From assembly GCA_037179385.1 (NCBI GenBank), contig CM074180.1, positions 26,455,455 to 26,519,454 on the forward strand: a stretch of 64,000 bases of DNA. Reading direction: 5' to 3'. Below the pieces are notes generated by a model, which made no database searches, was not told the origin of the DNA, and saw only the letters and a program-made list of their open reading frames with translations. A program made the position numbers and the translations under genes. Shown piece by piece: positions 13,401-24,265 of the stretch; the first letter of the stretch is position 1, and the number at the start of each line of letters is the position of its first letter. This stretch comes from Holothuria scabra (taxonomy: Eukaryota > Echinodermata > Holothuroidea > Aspidochirotida > Holothuriidae).

Positions 13401-16400
13401 TTTTATACATTTGTGGTTTATTTATGAAAGGTCAAACTTTTCACATTAGTAACAAGAGGAAGAGAACAATGCTCCTACATAGGTAGTCTTGGTCAAGACG
13501 TTATTACACATTATTTCTCATCAATATTCAAATAGAGGGCGGGCTTTAACTTGACTATTTTTCAAGGAGATTTGCAATACAGAGCTGAGAATTTCTGAGG
13601 TGATGAAGAGCGTACTCAAAAACAGTAGTAAATACTTTATTATTAACTAGTATTAGAGTCTTGGCTCTTTGCCAGAGAGTCGATGGGACTTTTAGAAAAA
13701 AACTAGTATTAGAGTCTTGACCAAGACTACTACATAAGGACCATGCGATCCACATTTTATGTTTCAAAAATGATGCAATATCCACTTATGATATTTCGCC
13801 CATTAAAAAATGGTTTGGGTTTGAGATGTAGAGAATTTGGAATTGGAAATGGGTTCGGAATCGAAGGGAACTAGACCCTCGATTTAACCCGATAAATGGA
13901 GCCCACTTGACTAAGGAGTCGGACACGGTTACCACTCTAAGGTTTATAAGGTTTTTATTCTTATTTATTTATTTTTTCTTCCTTTTTTTCTTTTTTGTAG
14001 TTGTTTTTTGTTGTTGAAGTGGCCGCGGTGGCGTTGAGGTGGTAGCATATCGAAAAGTTTTGTACAAACACGACCATTTGCTCATTCTACATCAAAATTT
14101 TTTAAATGTCCTTGTTGAGGTAAGCTAAATCGATTATGCTTTGGAATGATATATCAAGGTGAGCGGAACTCATGAAATGTCGATTTTCATTCGAAATACA
14201 TGATTTTGACGATTTCAAAATTTTGTGACGTCATAAGTTAGGGAATTTCCCCAAAACAATGGGCCATTTTATGCATTTACTTCACACGTTATACGACAAA
14301 AATATAAATCCAAATAAAACCAATCCTTCTCCTCCTATTACCTGTGACATGCAGCTCTCAAAAACGCGTTTAGCCGTGTCAATATATTTGTGCCTAAAAA
14401 TTAATTAAAATTGGGATGAAAAACGTTTTAAGCCCATAGACATCAAATCCCATAAATTAATGATTTAAGACAAAAGTAAGGGGTGTGTCCAGTCAGAAAA
14501 AAAAATTCTCTAGCTGTGCAGTAGTATGGACATCACAAATCCAGTTTAGTCAGACCTTAAACACTACCCGGCGAATACTACATAAAGCGGAAAACCTAAA
14601 TATGCAAAATGCGCCCGCACACTGTAACGCATTTGGGAGGTTTATGATCGAAACTTTCGATATGTTGCTCGGACAGGGAGAGTAACAGTAGCAATTGAAG
14701 TTAGTGCTACTTCCAACTGGTAGCGGTAGTACTATTAAGTGCTTGCCGACTTTGTCTAACGAATCTACGGCAGTTCAATTCAACAGGGAGTTGCAACCGA
14801 TTTCAATAGGTCAAGCTTTGTGAGCTCAGATGTTTCCAAAGACTTGTTGAGCGAACTGCACAGCGACTCAAATAGGGACAGATAATGACATCGCGGGCCA
14901 AAAGATCAAGCATTGTTAAACTATGTAAGAGTGGCTTTAAGCTGTAAACGGAGAACTCACGAACTGAGAATTTTTAGATACATCGAACTTAATGTCAGCT
15001 CCCTGGTCAGGGTAACCATTGAGAATGATGGAAAATGATTGACTGTAAGTCCACTGTGAAAGAAATATCCTAAATATGTAACCCCTTGATCAGCGGTTCA
15101 CGACCTATGTAGGCCTATTTCTGAACCGCATATTTTTACTGTTATATTCACATGCTTGCGTGCGAACTAGGCTAAGCTATAGAGGGAACGTGTTTGGAAA
15201 CACGAGTATTTCTATGGTTTCAATTTCAGTAGGCTACATCTTGTTCATGGGTGTAGGCTATTAGGCCCCTATACATCATTGATATATATTGAGGTACATT
15301 TGTAGTCATTTTTTCAGAAGTGACGCCAACGTTCATGGTTGATAAACCACCGTAGTAGAGTTGCAACTTTTAAACAGTGGTGAAACCAGGAGGGGGAAGG
15401 GGGAAAAAACTGCCCCCCCCCCCCCACACACACAAAAGAAAATCGGGAAGGGAAGAAAAAACGGTAAGGGAAGGAAGGGGAGGAAAGAAAGGAAAAAGAG
15501 GAAAAGAGAGGGAAGGAGAGAAAAGGAAAAAGAGAAAAGGGATTGGAAGGAAGGGGAAGGAAAGGAAAGAAAGGCAGAAAAATGGGAAACGGAAAAGAAG
15601 GGGAAAGGAAAAATGAGAAAAGAAAGTAAGTGGGTCAACCATAACATCAAAAGCATCTGCATTCATGGAACACTGCTTTGGTCAATATATGAACATTCAT
15701 GTAGAAAAATATATGTACATTCATTTAGTCGCCTAAAGTAAATTATATCTGAAGTCCACTTTATCGGAGGAAAGACTTTCCACTCTTGCTCTTTGCCAGA
15801 CAGTCGGAAGGATTTTAGAAAAGCAATCATTCTCAGATTTGCCACCAATATTTGAAGGAAGTGCAGATTCTTCAGTAATCCTCCCAACTTGCTCACAGGA
15901 AACCCAGAATCCAAAGCTTTCTGCAATATAAGCTCCAAATCACACGCCGCAATGCAACCCCAACACAGTGGTGTTCATATTTGCAAGAAAAATCGGAAAA
16001 CTTAGCTACTGCATTTGCCATGCTTGTAAGTAGAATTTAAGCAGTTGGTATTTTGAGTTTTACTTTCCAATAAAATTTTTGTTTAATAAAAACAAAATGA
16101 TCAAATTGCAAAATGATCAGAAAATTACCAGATAAAATGTACTGGCTCCTTTATAGGACGATGTGACATTTTATCATTTTCTTTGTCTCAAAGTAGAACC
16201 TCCATTAAAAATGATAGACCAGAACCAATTTTTTGTTTAATATGTTAAAGACGAACATATTCTTAGCACTCTGGTGAAGTTTTCATTCATTTCCCATGTT
16301 CGATTCTCGAGATATTAGCAATTGAAGTTGACACATTTTCTACAAAAAGTAAACTTGAACCAGGCAGGTGCGATGTCATGTATTCATATTTTGTTTTTTA

Positions 16401-19400
16401 TTTATTTTTGATCCTGCTGTTTGACATGGAGTTGATTAGGGATACTATCCTGCTCCCAAGGCAAATTAAGTTTTGAAACTTCCATTGCTCGGGATGCACT
16501 AATGGTAACAACATATCACAGTTAAGTTGTATAAATATGGTGTTAAATCTTAAAGAAAAACAACTACACACTGTCCATCAATGTGAACACATGACATCAC
16601 GCCTACTTGTTGCAACTGAGTTCACTCTTTGTAGAAAGTATGTCAACGTCAATTCTAATATCTGCAGACCAAACATGGGAAACAGTTCTTATATAGTACT
16701 ATTTTGGGGGCTAATAGCGCTATCAACGCATCTGTGCGGTCGGTACTGGGCTAAAATTTTGATAAAATTACGAACTATATCCTTGACAATTACGCATAAA
16801 TTTATACTTTATAAATAGTATATGACATTTGTATGGGATAGAAGGCTGGGATAGTTTACCCAGATTACGGAAAGCGCTTCATTTTATTCATTTCATATCG
16901 AATAACATTATTTTTGGAAAATTGAAGACCATGCTTTGGAAACGTTTGGGGGGGTGGGGGGCAAGTGTCCCCGTGCCCCTTTAGCGAGCCCCTAATAGGA
17001 GGCAGGGGCGATTGTGCCCTTGCTTGAAAAAGTGAAAAATTCGAAAATTTCCGCGTGCTTCGCGCGTCTTAAGTTGCAAACCTTACAGCTGTAAGTGATC
17101 GCTCATGAAGTAGTCAGTGGATAATTTGTCCTAGCCGCTACAGTGCCGTTTCCCTAAAATTTTCTTCAATATAGGCTTTCATTTTTGTCTAAAAAAAGCA
17201 AAAAAAGGTTCGAGCGTTTTTTAATGTCGCCGAGAAGCCTTAATCCGCACTCCTAAGATAACACGATCTTCAGTCGACATTGTATCTCAGATATATGCTG
17301 ATAGGAAACACAGATTCTTCGATAGTCCCCCAAATATGCAAATTTCCTTACAGGAGACCCTAAATCTAATCCATTTTCTGCAATACAAGCTCCTTATTTA
17401 CAAATGTGTAAAAGGGCCCAGATTTTCGGTACGTTCCTTATGCAGTAGTCTTCACACTTAAGAAAAAAATCAGATTTATTTTAAAAAAGTTGTTTTTGCT
17501 CGTAGAAAAAACAGAAAAATTTAACATAAAAACGTACCTTTTGGTTAATGGGGTAGGGTGAGTTGCATGGTCCAAAATTGCCCCCCCCCCCCCTCAACAC
17601 TTCCCTTCAGGCCCTAAGACACCCACAAATTAACACAGCTCAACTAGTACAAAATCGAAAAACCTCTATGCTATTGCCCCCCCCCCCTCCTCCCGGACAG
17701 CCAGGTCTGGTTACGCCATTGCTTTTAAAAAGGTACTTGGAATAAATGTCATCTTCCTTCAAGCTTAAATCTCCTTCACATTGTAAACTACGTCTCTTTT
17801 TTCACAAACTTCACTCTGTCTTCACCGATATTCTTTATTTTGTTTTCATTTCTTCTTCACTTTGATTTGTTACACTTTCACGTAGATGCAGCCTGAAGGG
17901 GTTGCAGGATTTGACTAAGGTGACTAGTCAACCTTCCCCCCTCATGTGTTGTGACTAAGAACATTTTAACAATTTAAAAAGAAAAGAAGAAAGGAAATTT
18001 GAAAAGCAACCTTAAGCAGACGTAGCATAATTGTTTCTAACTTTTTTTCAGGATATTTTCAGACACAGTGTCCTAACGAATGGCAATTTCTGTAGGGTGC
18101 AGACACGCCAAAATACCCCAAATTTTCATGTCGTCATACGTAAACAGTGCGAGGTATAGTGCAAGATATGATTACTGTATTTGATCTGGATCTAAGTTAA
18201 GCAGATATTCAATGTGAGCTCGTTGAGCCGAACTTTTTAGGGTGGACAATCCCCTCCAAACTGAAAAACTCTCAAGGTCCTATACTTAAAGGGCAAGAGC
18301 AGTCACTCCAGTCCCCCCCCCCCCAAAAAAAACAGCTAAATCTCACAATGTTCTTCTTAGTCTTAGGTTTCAACAGGTATATTGATAATATTAAAGGATG
18401 ACTTGTGCAATATTCAAGGTAAACCAAGCAGTTACTCCTTGTAATTTTCAAATTTGAGGAGAAGAAATATTGTCACATGACCCTCAAGAGCCAATCATGA
18501 ACTTGACAGGCCAGTCTACAACACTACTGCAAGTTCTGGTGACTGCATTTCCCCTTTTAAGCCCTTCCCCCAGACGAGCGAATAACCTACATGGACTGAT
18601 GTGTGTAAAAATTGTTCTAGCTATATACGGGCCAGGAGATATCTATATAACGTGCACGACATTCCCTATCCACTCCTGACATTTAAATTGACATGTATCA
18701 CCATTTTTCTGAAATCTATTATTCATTAACTGAGAAATTGTAAATATGAGATCCCTATTACATGAAGCCTAGGACACTCTGAATGTCTCTCTGGTCATTT
18801 GCAGGGTTTGCCAAGTCCAAATTTTCTTGCCCTCTCCGCTATAACCTACGGTATAGTTTTTCTCCGCTCATAGGCGGCCTAGATAGTCTTTCTGACCCTC
18901 AGCCCCAATAATTTCCTTCCCGCTGTTTCCAGGGGACCCCCTTGGATAGAAGAATGGTTACCCACTTCATTATTTTCTGTATTCACCACTGAGATGAAAG
19001 GTTTAAAACATTAGCCAGAGGTCAACCATAAGCCAGCCAGTCATGTAGGAACGACCATGAGGAGGGGGTGTTGGTGTCCCGGCGCGGAATCCACCCCTCA
19101 ATTTTCAGGATGTGATTTATTCGAATTTCGAATCCTACTTTTTTTCCTGAGGCTTTCCGTAATGTGTCAAATGTGAAGTAGAAATAGCAGAAAATTCCTT
19201 GTTTTCAGATCACAGTGAAATAAAATTTGAAAGTACCGATTTCCTAAACTTCTACCCACCCCCAGCAATTACGTTGCACTTTATTTCACTAGCGTTCCCT
19301 TTCTTTTCTTCTTAAGGTAAGGCAAATGAATTATCAGTGGTGATATCTTGCATTGAGGGTATCTATGACTTCCTTTTTTCTGTCTATTTTGGCATGACGG

Positions 19401-20929
19401 CATGTATGATATGGGGTTAATCGCGCGATTGGATGACACGATTTTCACCTTCTTTGTAGTAGGGTCTATATGGTACAGTCCGCAAAGAAGTTCTGTTAAA
19501 ATGGCGCGTTTTCTATGATTTTATGATTTCCATAGCAGGGTGTCGGTCGGTTTTACTCATTCCACACACACTTAGGAAGCCGATAACCCCCCCCCGGAAA
19601 CACATGCACCTACACGACAATCAGAACTTCATTCCCATATTCACCCAATACCTGTCTCTACTTTTTCCTGTATTGGTTCTTCGATCCGGCATATTTAAGT
19701 TATGAGTAGTTAAAAAAATGCATTTTCTGTTGGAATAACATTTTAGGTTGTATGAATTCCTTCAGGTTAGATAAAGCGGGAAAGGTGGAATGAAAAAGGC
19801 TTCTTTTAGTTAGTTTTGATGTTTTGTTGATTCTTTTTATCTAGCATCCGTAGGGTCTATGTGGCTGCCACCCTCGTTGGTTCTTCGTATAGGGATGAAC
19901 TGAACGGAAAAGCTCCGTTCCCTCCGCGGGCTATTCCTTATCCTGCTCTCTCTGCCAATTAAGCATACCTGCCAAAGGCCTCACTAACATGTGCTATGTG
20001 TTGAATTTTTAAACGTGTTATATGTGGAATGTGTCAACATGTTTTATAGGCCTATGTATATGTAGGCCTATATGTTGAATATGCTAAATAAAAACAGTTT
20101 TTCGCGATGGCGAAAGACGGAGTTCCGCAATGAGAATATGTAATCACCTCAAATTTCGGAATAATGTACCCATGGCAACAATTCATAAAAGGCTCATTCG
20201 ATCATGTGATAATTTCATTTTTGTACCCTGATTGGTACGTTTATAGAGAACCGCTGCCTTGTCTGCTTGTTTACCGATAATGCTCACCGTTTACTGATGT
20301 TTGGAAACAGCGGCGGATCTACTTATTGGGAGAATCAGGTGATTGACCGTAAATGAGCGAAAAGAAGTTGAGGAGAAGTGTTTCTCAGCATTAAGCATCT
20401 GAACCGTTTTTTGAACGCAAATAATTTTCGAAGGAGTGGGGATAACTCTTTCCCTTTGGTACCTATTATATAGGACAGATACGAAACACGGTACCTAGAC
20501 CATTGAAACTTCAGTGCTACGCAGAGGAAAATGTGATGACATAAATTTGTAAAGATTGGTCTTGATTAGATTATATTTCTGATAACTAAGGTGTAACTGT
20601 TGATTTCCTTAAATTACGAGGAAGAAAGTGGATGGTACCTGAGATCCGTGAAATGCAGCTCGATGGTACGGGAGGGGAAACTGGTGCACTACTAGTTCCA
20701 CTAGTCCATGATAATGACGGGCGACCTGAAGATATACAGGAAATGCTTTCTTTGCGCCCGTGCAAGCAACCTCTAGGAATACTTCTAAAACTAATGGTTT
20801 CTCCGAAACTACTTGTCTGCCTGGACGAAACACGATGCCATGCGGCTTGGCTGGGATAGGGACTGGATGGGAGGCTGTTACGGACGACACCAATGAACTG
20901 GTCAGCAACAGAATGATTTTGAAATCCAT
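4379..20929 (-). CDS. Secreted DsbA/thioredoxin-fold protein, five-exon gene
   Basis: Spliced gene with exons 20639-20929, 14961-15053, 11760-11884, 5928-6043 and 4379-4491. Phases (0/0, 0/0, 0/2, 1/1, 2/stop) join cleanly to 245 codons plus TAG, and all introns are GT-AG. The start codon precedes a signal peptide (MDFKIILLLTSSLVSSVTAS). A thioredoxin beta-strand with the active-site position (LEVFLEVACTGAKKAF) and FPLPYHR follow. Next come the helical insert (AFANQD ... VNQTETEVIS), WKYGCSRG, and the cis-proline loop GVSGTPYVFLNG with a C-terminal helix (FKSIIDPML). The domain order fits DsbA-like thioredoxin-fold proteins of invertebrates. The usual CxxC is only CTGA here, so disulphide exchange by a two-cysteine mechanism is unlikely; a binding, monothiol or lost function is possible. 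The location should be the secretory pathway or outside the cell. The introns (1.4-5.7 kb) are full of repeats. Confidence 0.85.
4492..5927. repeat. Intron 4 with a tandem array of ~223-bp units
   Basis: Three degenerate units start near 5006, 5230 and 5452, each with a form of ttggagaaaatttggaattt followed by a tggtgtcacatatggc-type block. A weaker relative begins near 4806. Spacing is 224 and 222 bp. Phrases such as gagcttatattgcagaaa recur inside the hAT-like elements elsewhere, so this array is probably a transposon remnant. Confidence 0.6.
5928..6043 (-). CDS. DsbA-fold gene, exon 4
   Basis: The acceptor cttctctttatcag is followed by one base finishing a serine codon, then TFAEFAKSCGVPRQVFHRMF and ARAEWKYGCS, with donor A|GTAAGA. 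WKYGC, continued by RG in exon 5, is characteristic of this protein group. The phase matches both neighbours. Confidence 0.85.
6044..9203. other. Intron 3, part 1: no gene seen
   Basis: Repeat-poor AT-rich intron sequence. There is a C-run near 8257-8269. Open frames on both strands lack splice context or recognisable motifs. Confidence 0.4.
9204..9309. repeat. 63-bp tandem duplication with gctaagtctt repeats
   Basis: The block beginning ctttggcacag at 9204 is repeated from 9267 with few changes. Between the copies the shorter motif gctaagtctt is iterated. A second small tandem duplication (gctttatttttgctgt) lies at about 9383-9432. Confidence 0.7.
9574..9594. mobile_element. 21-bp hairpin mini-element with 8-bp direct repeat
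   Basis: The insert agggagttgtaaaactccctg has a near-perfect stem. It is flanked by gtttgacc (9566-9573) and gttggacc (9595-9602), a 7 of 8 match. It has the same end sequence and layout as the hairpins at 50372 and 52869, and it lies inside intron 3 of the DsbA-fold gene. Confidence 0.65.
9957..10145 (-). repeat. tRNA-type SINE, truncated head
   Basis: Reverse-complement copy with gttagttagctagatggag at its 3' tail, ggttcaagtcgagccggcca, tttttccagttgtggcacac, aacggcagtag and gcgaacccgggcc, the box-B-like part of the tRNA-like head. It stops soon after box B, so the box A part is missing. Confidence 0.7.
10146..11229. other. Intron 3, part 2: no gene seen
   Basis: AT-rich intron DNA. A short dyad acgtca gtgg tgacgt lies near 10591-10606. 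No exon candidates. Confidence 0.4.
11230..11515. repeat. Degenerate ~50-bp tandem repeat
   Basis: About six units, each centred on a form of caacttttgttgtgttctc or aaatttcgtcgtattcttc, start near 11234, 11285, 11342, 11387, 11437 and 11486. Spacing is 45-57 bp. The array makes overlapping open frames on both strands that are not genes. Confidence 0.65.
11760..11884 (-). CDS. DsbA-fold gene, exon 3
   Basis: The acceptor tttttatacag precedes acatcgcgg, and the donor AG|GTAAGT is strong. It encodes the helical insert: TSRIISEVNPGQ, LNQAFANQD and VNQTETEVI, then two bases that join exon 4 to make serine. FANQD followed by a polar T/E-rich turn is typical of the inserted helical domain in this fold. 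Confidence 0.85.
11885..12736. other. Intron 2, part 1: possible degraded transposon
   Basis: Two related GC-richer blocks (about 12150-12340 and 12460-12620) share ggtggggatc, gcgaagcc, gaggt..agcatat and gccccctctc. They look like an internal duplication in a decayed element, with hAT-like GC-rich ends near 12053 (cagtagcggg) that I could not pair confidently. Confidence 0.4.
12737..12965 (-). repeat. tRNA-type SINE, most complete copy
   Basis: Read on the minus strand, the head starts near 12960. It shows a box-A-like stretch (ttggcctaacggtgaga) and box B (cccgggttccctttc), followed by catgccaaagatt-type sequence, the aacggcagtag body block, ccggctcgacttgaacca and a ctaactaac tail. This supports an RNA polymerase III-transcribed origin. 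All seven copies recognised in this window point the same way. Confidence 0.75.
12966..14960. other. Intron 2, part 2: no gene seen
   Basis: Contains a run of 13-14 G near 13252-13265. A short piece at about 13662-13698 (ctctttgccagagagtcgat) resembles the U2-type SINE 3' end. The direct repeat actagtattagagtcttg occurs near 13648 and 13703. No splice-supported exons. Confidence 0.4.
14961..15053 (-). CDS. DsbA-fold gene, exon 2 (31-codon symmetric exon, tentative)
   Basis: The acceptor tttcacag precedes tggacttac; the donor TTC|GTGAGT is strong. The 93 bases are open in phase 0/0, exactly the phase of exons 1 and 3, encoding WTYSQSFSIILNGYPDQGAD and IKFDVSK. Skipping it leaves a 214-residue protein in frame. 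From memory, proteins of this group go from the exon 1 segment (AFHGSQ) almost directly into the exon 3 helix, so this may be an optional insertion or an exon of something else. Confidence 0.5.
15375..17721. mobile_element. hAT-like non-autonomous element, 2.35 kb
   Basis: The ends are cagtggtgaaaccagg and, inverted, caatggcgtaaccag. A perfect 8-bp target duplication cttttaaa flanks it (15367-15374 and 17722-17729). The left part contains a C-run and a ~200-bp polypurine tract (15395-15620). The interior (15700-15940, 17170-17400) is shared in inverted orientation with the element at 47220-48473. No transposase frame is visible. It lies in intron 1 of the DsbA-fold gene. Confidence 0.85.
18290..18556. 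mobile_element. MITE of the TTAA / agggcaagagcagt family
   Basis: Bounded by TTAA at 18286-18289 and 18557-18560. It contains the family core gtcacatgaccctcaagagc followed by caatcatga, and a C-run near 18306. Relatives are at 49436, 56094, 57123 and 59415. Confidence 0.7.
18557..20389. other. Intron 1, distal part: no gene seen
   Basis: No exon candidates and no confident repeats. TAGGCCTA palindromes recur around 20047-20072. Confidence 0.4.
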
Positions 20930-21275
20930 CTTTTAAGATATAAAGCTATATACTGAAGGAAAACGTGCTCGCCTTTCTCGAAAGTATATGAAACAGTTTT
21001 TTCAGGATCAGTAACCATACGGTCGCAATCTACATTGGAACTGATTTGAGTTAGATCACTTTGTGGTGTAAAATTTGCGAACAGTTATGCAAGACGTCAT
21101 ACAGACTCCCGCTGTAAGTACTGCAAACTTGTTGGAAACAATCAGACGGGGAGGAAACTCATCAAAAGTACACAGAAAATATTATTGAAACCATTTGGCA
21201 CAATTTGGACAATTCTGGTTTTAATAGTCAGGCTGACGAAGGTATGCAACATCGTCGAAATCCTCTGAACTCTCT
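20390..21275. repeat. Duplicated ~0.9-kb segment with first exon, copy 1
   Basis: Homologous in direct orientation to 28740-29935. Matches run from ggataactctttcccttt / aggacagatacgaa (20440-20480), through exon 1, to gtatgcaacat near 21241. Copy 2 carries a 287-bp MITE at 28886-29172 that is absent here; the uninterrupted site reads gaaacttcagtg near 20507. Confidence 0.75.
20639..20929 (-). CDS. DsbA-fold gene, exon 1 (signal peptide and thioredoxin strand)
   Basis: 97 codons from ATG (context aaaagatgg) to the donor CTCAG|GTACC. It encodes an N-terminal hydrophobic signal, PVPIPAKPHGIVFRP, the strand-helix containing the active-site position (EVACTGAKKAFPV), and LVELVVHQFPLPYHRAAFH. It is about 85% identical by eye to the copy at 29329-29619, with no frame breaks in either. 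Confidence 0.88.
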
Positions 21276-22979
21276 TATGATTGGCTAATTCCAAACGATA
21301 CTTCTAGAGAAACTACATTCCTAGTGATAGTGGCGGGACACCAGATTCCAAAAGTGGGGGACATATTGAGGTCGAAGGAAAAAGTTGGGGAAAACATTTT
21401 TCGCGCGTAGCGCCTGAAGGACGGTGCAGTAAGAGCCCTTGCTTGCGAGTAAGGTTCAGGAGACCACCCTATCAGTCCTGGGTGGGTTCAGGAGAGAGCC
21501 GGAAGGGCAAACCCTTTGAACCTCTGAAATTTTAGCATTTTTCTGGGTGACATATTAATCCTTAAAGGATAAGTTCATTTGGTGCAGGAGCTGGAGCATA
21601 GGGGAAGGATCTTACTGGGGTACATTCTTCCATGCTCTCTTCGATGTCGTCACTGCTCAAAGCCTCTAAAACAATTAAATGGGACCTTTGTCAATATGAC
21701 ACTTGCAAAATGCAGTTGTGTCCTTTACATTTTAGAAACACAACCTGTTACTAATATAAGATATACACCTCAAACAACTTCATCTTTTTTATTTATATAA
21801 ATGCATAATATGAGTATATGAGAGCATGGAAAACACCATAAATATGAATCGCACGGAAAATCTCACAAATTCGTCATAAAATTCAGAAGAATTGAAGTAA
21901 ATACGAATCTACCACCGAGTGCGACTCGGAATTGAACCGTAACATCCTTGGTGACTCTGACAGGAAGTGACTCGACTTAAACAATGTTCAAGACTGGATA
22001 TATACTCTGAAACATCCTCTTTAGAGCGTTGAATTGGCTGTCATGGAGACAGATTCGAAGCAATCAGTCGAACCCCTACCGGCTTCCTTCAAAGCGCAAA
22101 TACACCCCATGCCTTAATTCTACAAAACTAATGTTGACCAATTGAACTTACGGCATTATCCATCCTTCATCTTCAAGTGTGAAAAGATTGTCACTGTAAA
22201 AGTGATTTGGCAGTTTGGTTAATATTGACCCAACATCGGTCGGGTTAGAACCGACTTAAATATTTGGGTCAAATAACAATGACCCAAATGAGACTGCAAT
22301 TGATCCCAATTGGATTGAAATTTGACTCCAAATGTTTGTCCAGCCCCATCGTGAGGCTAGTGTTTGTTTTTTGCTTTTGTTGTTGTTGTTGCTGTTTTTT
22401 TTTTTTTTTTTTTTTTTTTTTGTCTTTAAAAGATTACTTCCATACTTAACGTTGAAACTGCTTTACTGAACATGGGAATGGGTTGTTATAGCTATTGATG
22501 TTGTTAACCTCGCACTAAGTTGTTTTGGTCAATTTTAATACACTAACTACTAGCAGCAGGACACCTTTGTAATGGGGAAATGCGGGAGTCCAAACACTTT
22601 TGCCATTCAATTGCACTTTTTCGGAGAAATGAAAAGCTATAACCGCCTTCCCGATCGGCTATGCGGGGCTATGCATAGGTAAAATGAAAAATGATCAATC
22701 TCTCTTAAGACTTTGTGTCATATGTAGGTTTTAAACGTACAAAATTACCTGTTCTTGTGAACACCCTTCATTCGGATTAAGTTTGCTATGAAGTAAGAGT
22801 CAATCGTTCCTTTTAAATGTTACAAATTAAATTGCCAGATGATTGATGTCTGCGTCATTATTAATGGACATGACAGCATGTCCATTATTGTGGTTGGTCG
22901 CATTTTCTGATGATCACGTGACCACATTTCTTTCGTTCAGTTTATCGAACGATTCCCATCAAGAAACAAACCGATCTAT
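21276..22979. other. Intergenic DNA with short hairpins and a T-run
   Basis: No exon of a second DsbA-fold gene was found. A 9-bp stem tttgggtca / tgacccaaa lies at about 22263-22290. A (TTG)n run leads into about 32 T at 22375-22421. Confidence 0.45.
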
Positions 22980-23670
22980 TGAGGAAAGATTCGTTCAGCA
23001 GAAAAGATGGGTATGTGACAAGGTTGTGTGGAAAATGTTGCTGATAACGAAACGCGGGACATTTTTCCTCAAATGCGCAACAGTTAGATATTAAGTAGGC
23101 TAATTACAATATTAAGTATGCTAATACGCCAGAAACGTTACACATAACGCAGTCATGAAAGAGGGATGCTGTCCTACGTATTTTATATTCGATTTATAAA
23201 GTGATTATAAAGACAACTGTATAAATTTGAGAACATGTGTATAATTCTTCCTAGCAATTTCAAGGAATTTTTGGAGAGCGGAATGCCGCTACGATGTCTC
23301 CATTCGTTTGAACTGCAAACAATATAGAATGTACAACATTTGTACAGTAGTATCATGCTGCTATAGTGCAGGTGCTGGGCGGCGGGTAGCCTTTGTCAAG
23401 GCTTTTCGGCCAACAACTATCTTTCTTATTTTATTTACACCGTAGCGTGGCCACACATATCTGTCCGCCCTCAGACCTCCGGTGTAGCGATTCCAGGAGG
23501 TGTAAAACAGAGGAGGTAACAGCCAGTGTGTTTCCAGAGGGAGGGGGGATACAAAATTTCGCCGGAAAGACTCGACAGAGGCTAGGCCGCGGGTTCGGGG
23601 CAGCGTTCAGTGGAAAGTCCGTGCAACAAGTGATGTGACCAATTGAGCGAAGTTTTCTAACGCGTTTAGG
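22980..23670. repeat. Duplicated block, copy A
   Basis: Direct-orientation relative of 27140-27734. Shared pieces are gggtatgtgacaaggttgtg, attaagtaggctaattacaa, gcagtcatgaaagaggga, gctacgatgtctcc and gaagttttctaacg. Copy A has two of the 21-bp aagtaggctaattacaatatt units where copy B has four. No coding potential seen. Confidence 0.7.
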
Positions 23671-24265
23671 TATAGGCCTATGTTCGAAATAAACAAAAAG
23701 AATTTCTCATTACGTCGTATAGAAAGCAAGTGCAATCAAACCTCAAGACCGAATTTTTTATGCAAATCTCTTATTCTAGCATATGTAAAGCATTCGGCTT
23801 TCGATTGACATAGCTAGGCCATTACTAAGCTGAAGTCAAGCGTAAACGCAATGCATTAAATGTAGAAACATTCTCAGGTTCACTTCATTCAGGGCACTTA
23901 CTCTAAATAAAAGTCAAAGATATTAAACACCTGTTGCGCTCCTGACTTGTCGGGCAGGGGCGTCAATCCTGGGGGGGGGGGGGTCCCCGGCGGGGGAGGA
24001 GGCAGGTAGGTTATTGCAATCCCAATGAAAATTTTGGGTGAGTTGACCCTTTACTGGTCTTACGGGTCACTCTGGCTACAGATGGAGAGCGCGGCTGTCA
24101 CCCATCTTTACTGTTTCACGCGGAGTTCGAAACTGCCAGTAGACACCCGAAAATTCGGCCATAACAACGAGAGAGACAATAGTTTAAGGTCACGGGGTCA
24201 ATAGCCTACGAAAGCTGATGCGGGGCGTGCTAGTCCACTTTTCCGCCCACTCCCGAGGCGCACAT
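23671..24265. other. Spacer before the large foldback
   Basis: Contains a G-run at about 23970-23983 next to a hAT-like end motif (caggggcgtc near 23956) whose partner I could not find. No gene. Confidence 0.4.

Noticed and set aside
14785..14800. cagggagttgcaacc as another hairpin mini-element
   Set aside because: No inverted half and no flanking direct repeat.
15333..15741. Overlapping Lys/Arg/Gly-rich and Phe/Leu/Pro-rich open frames
   Set aside because: Both are translations of a polypurine/polypyrimidine tract within a hAT-like element; the same occurs at 48116-48536.
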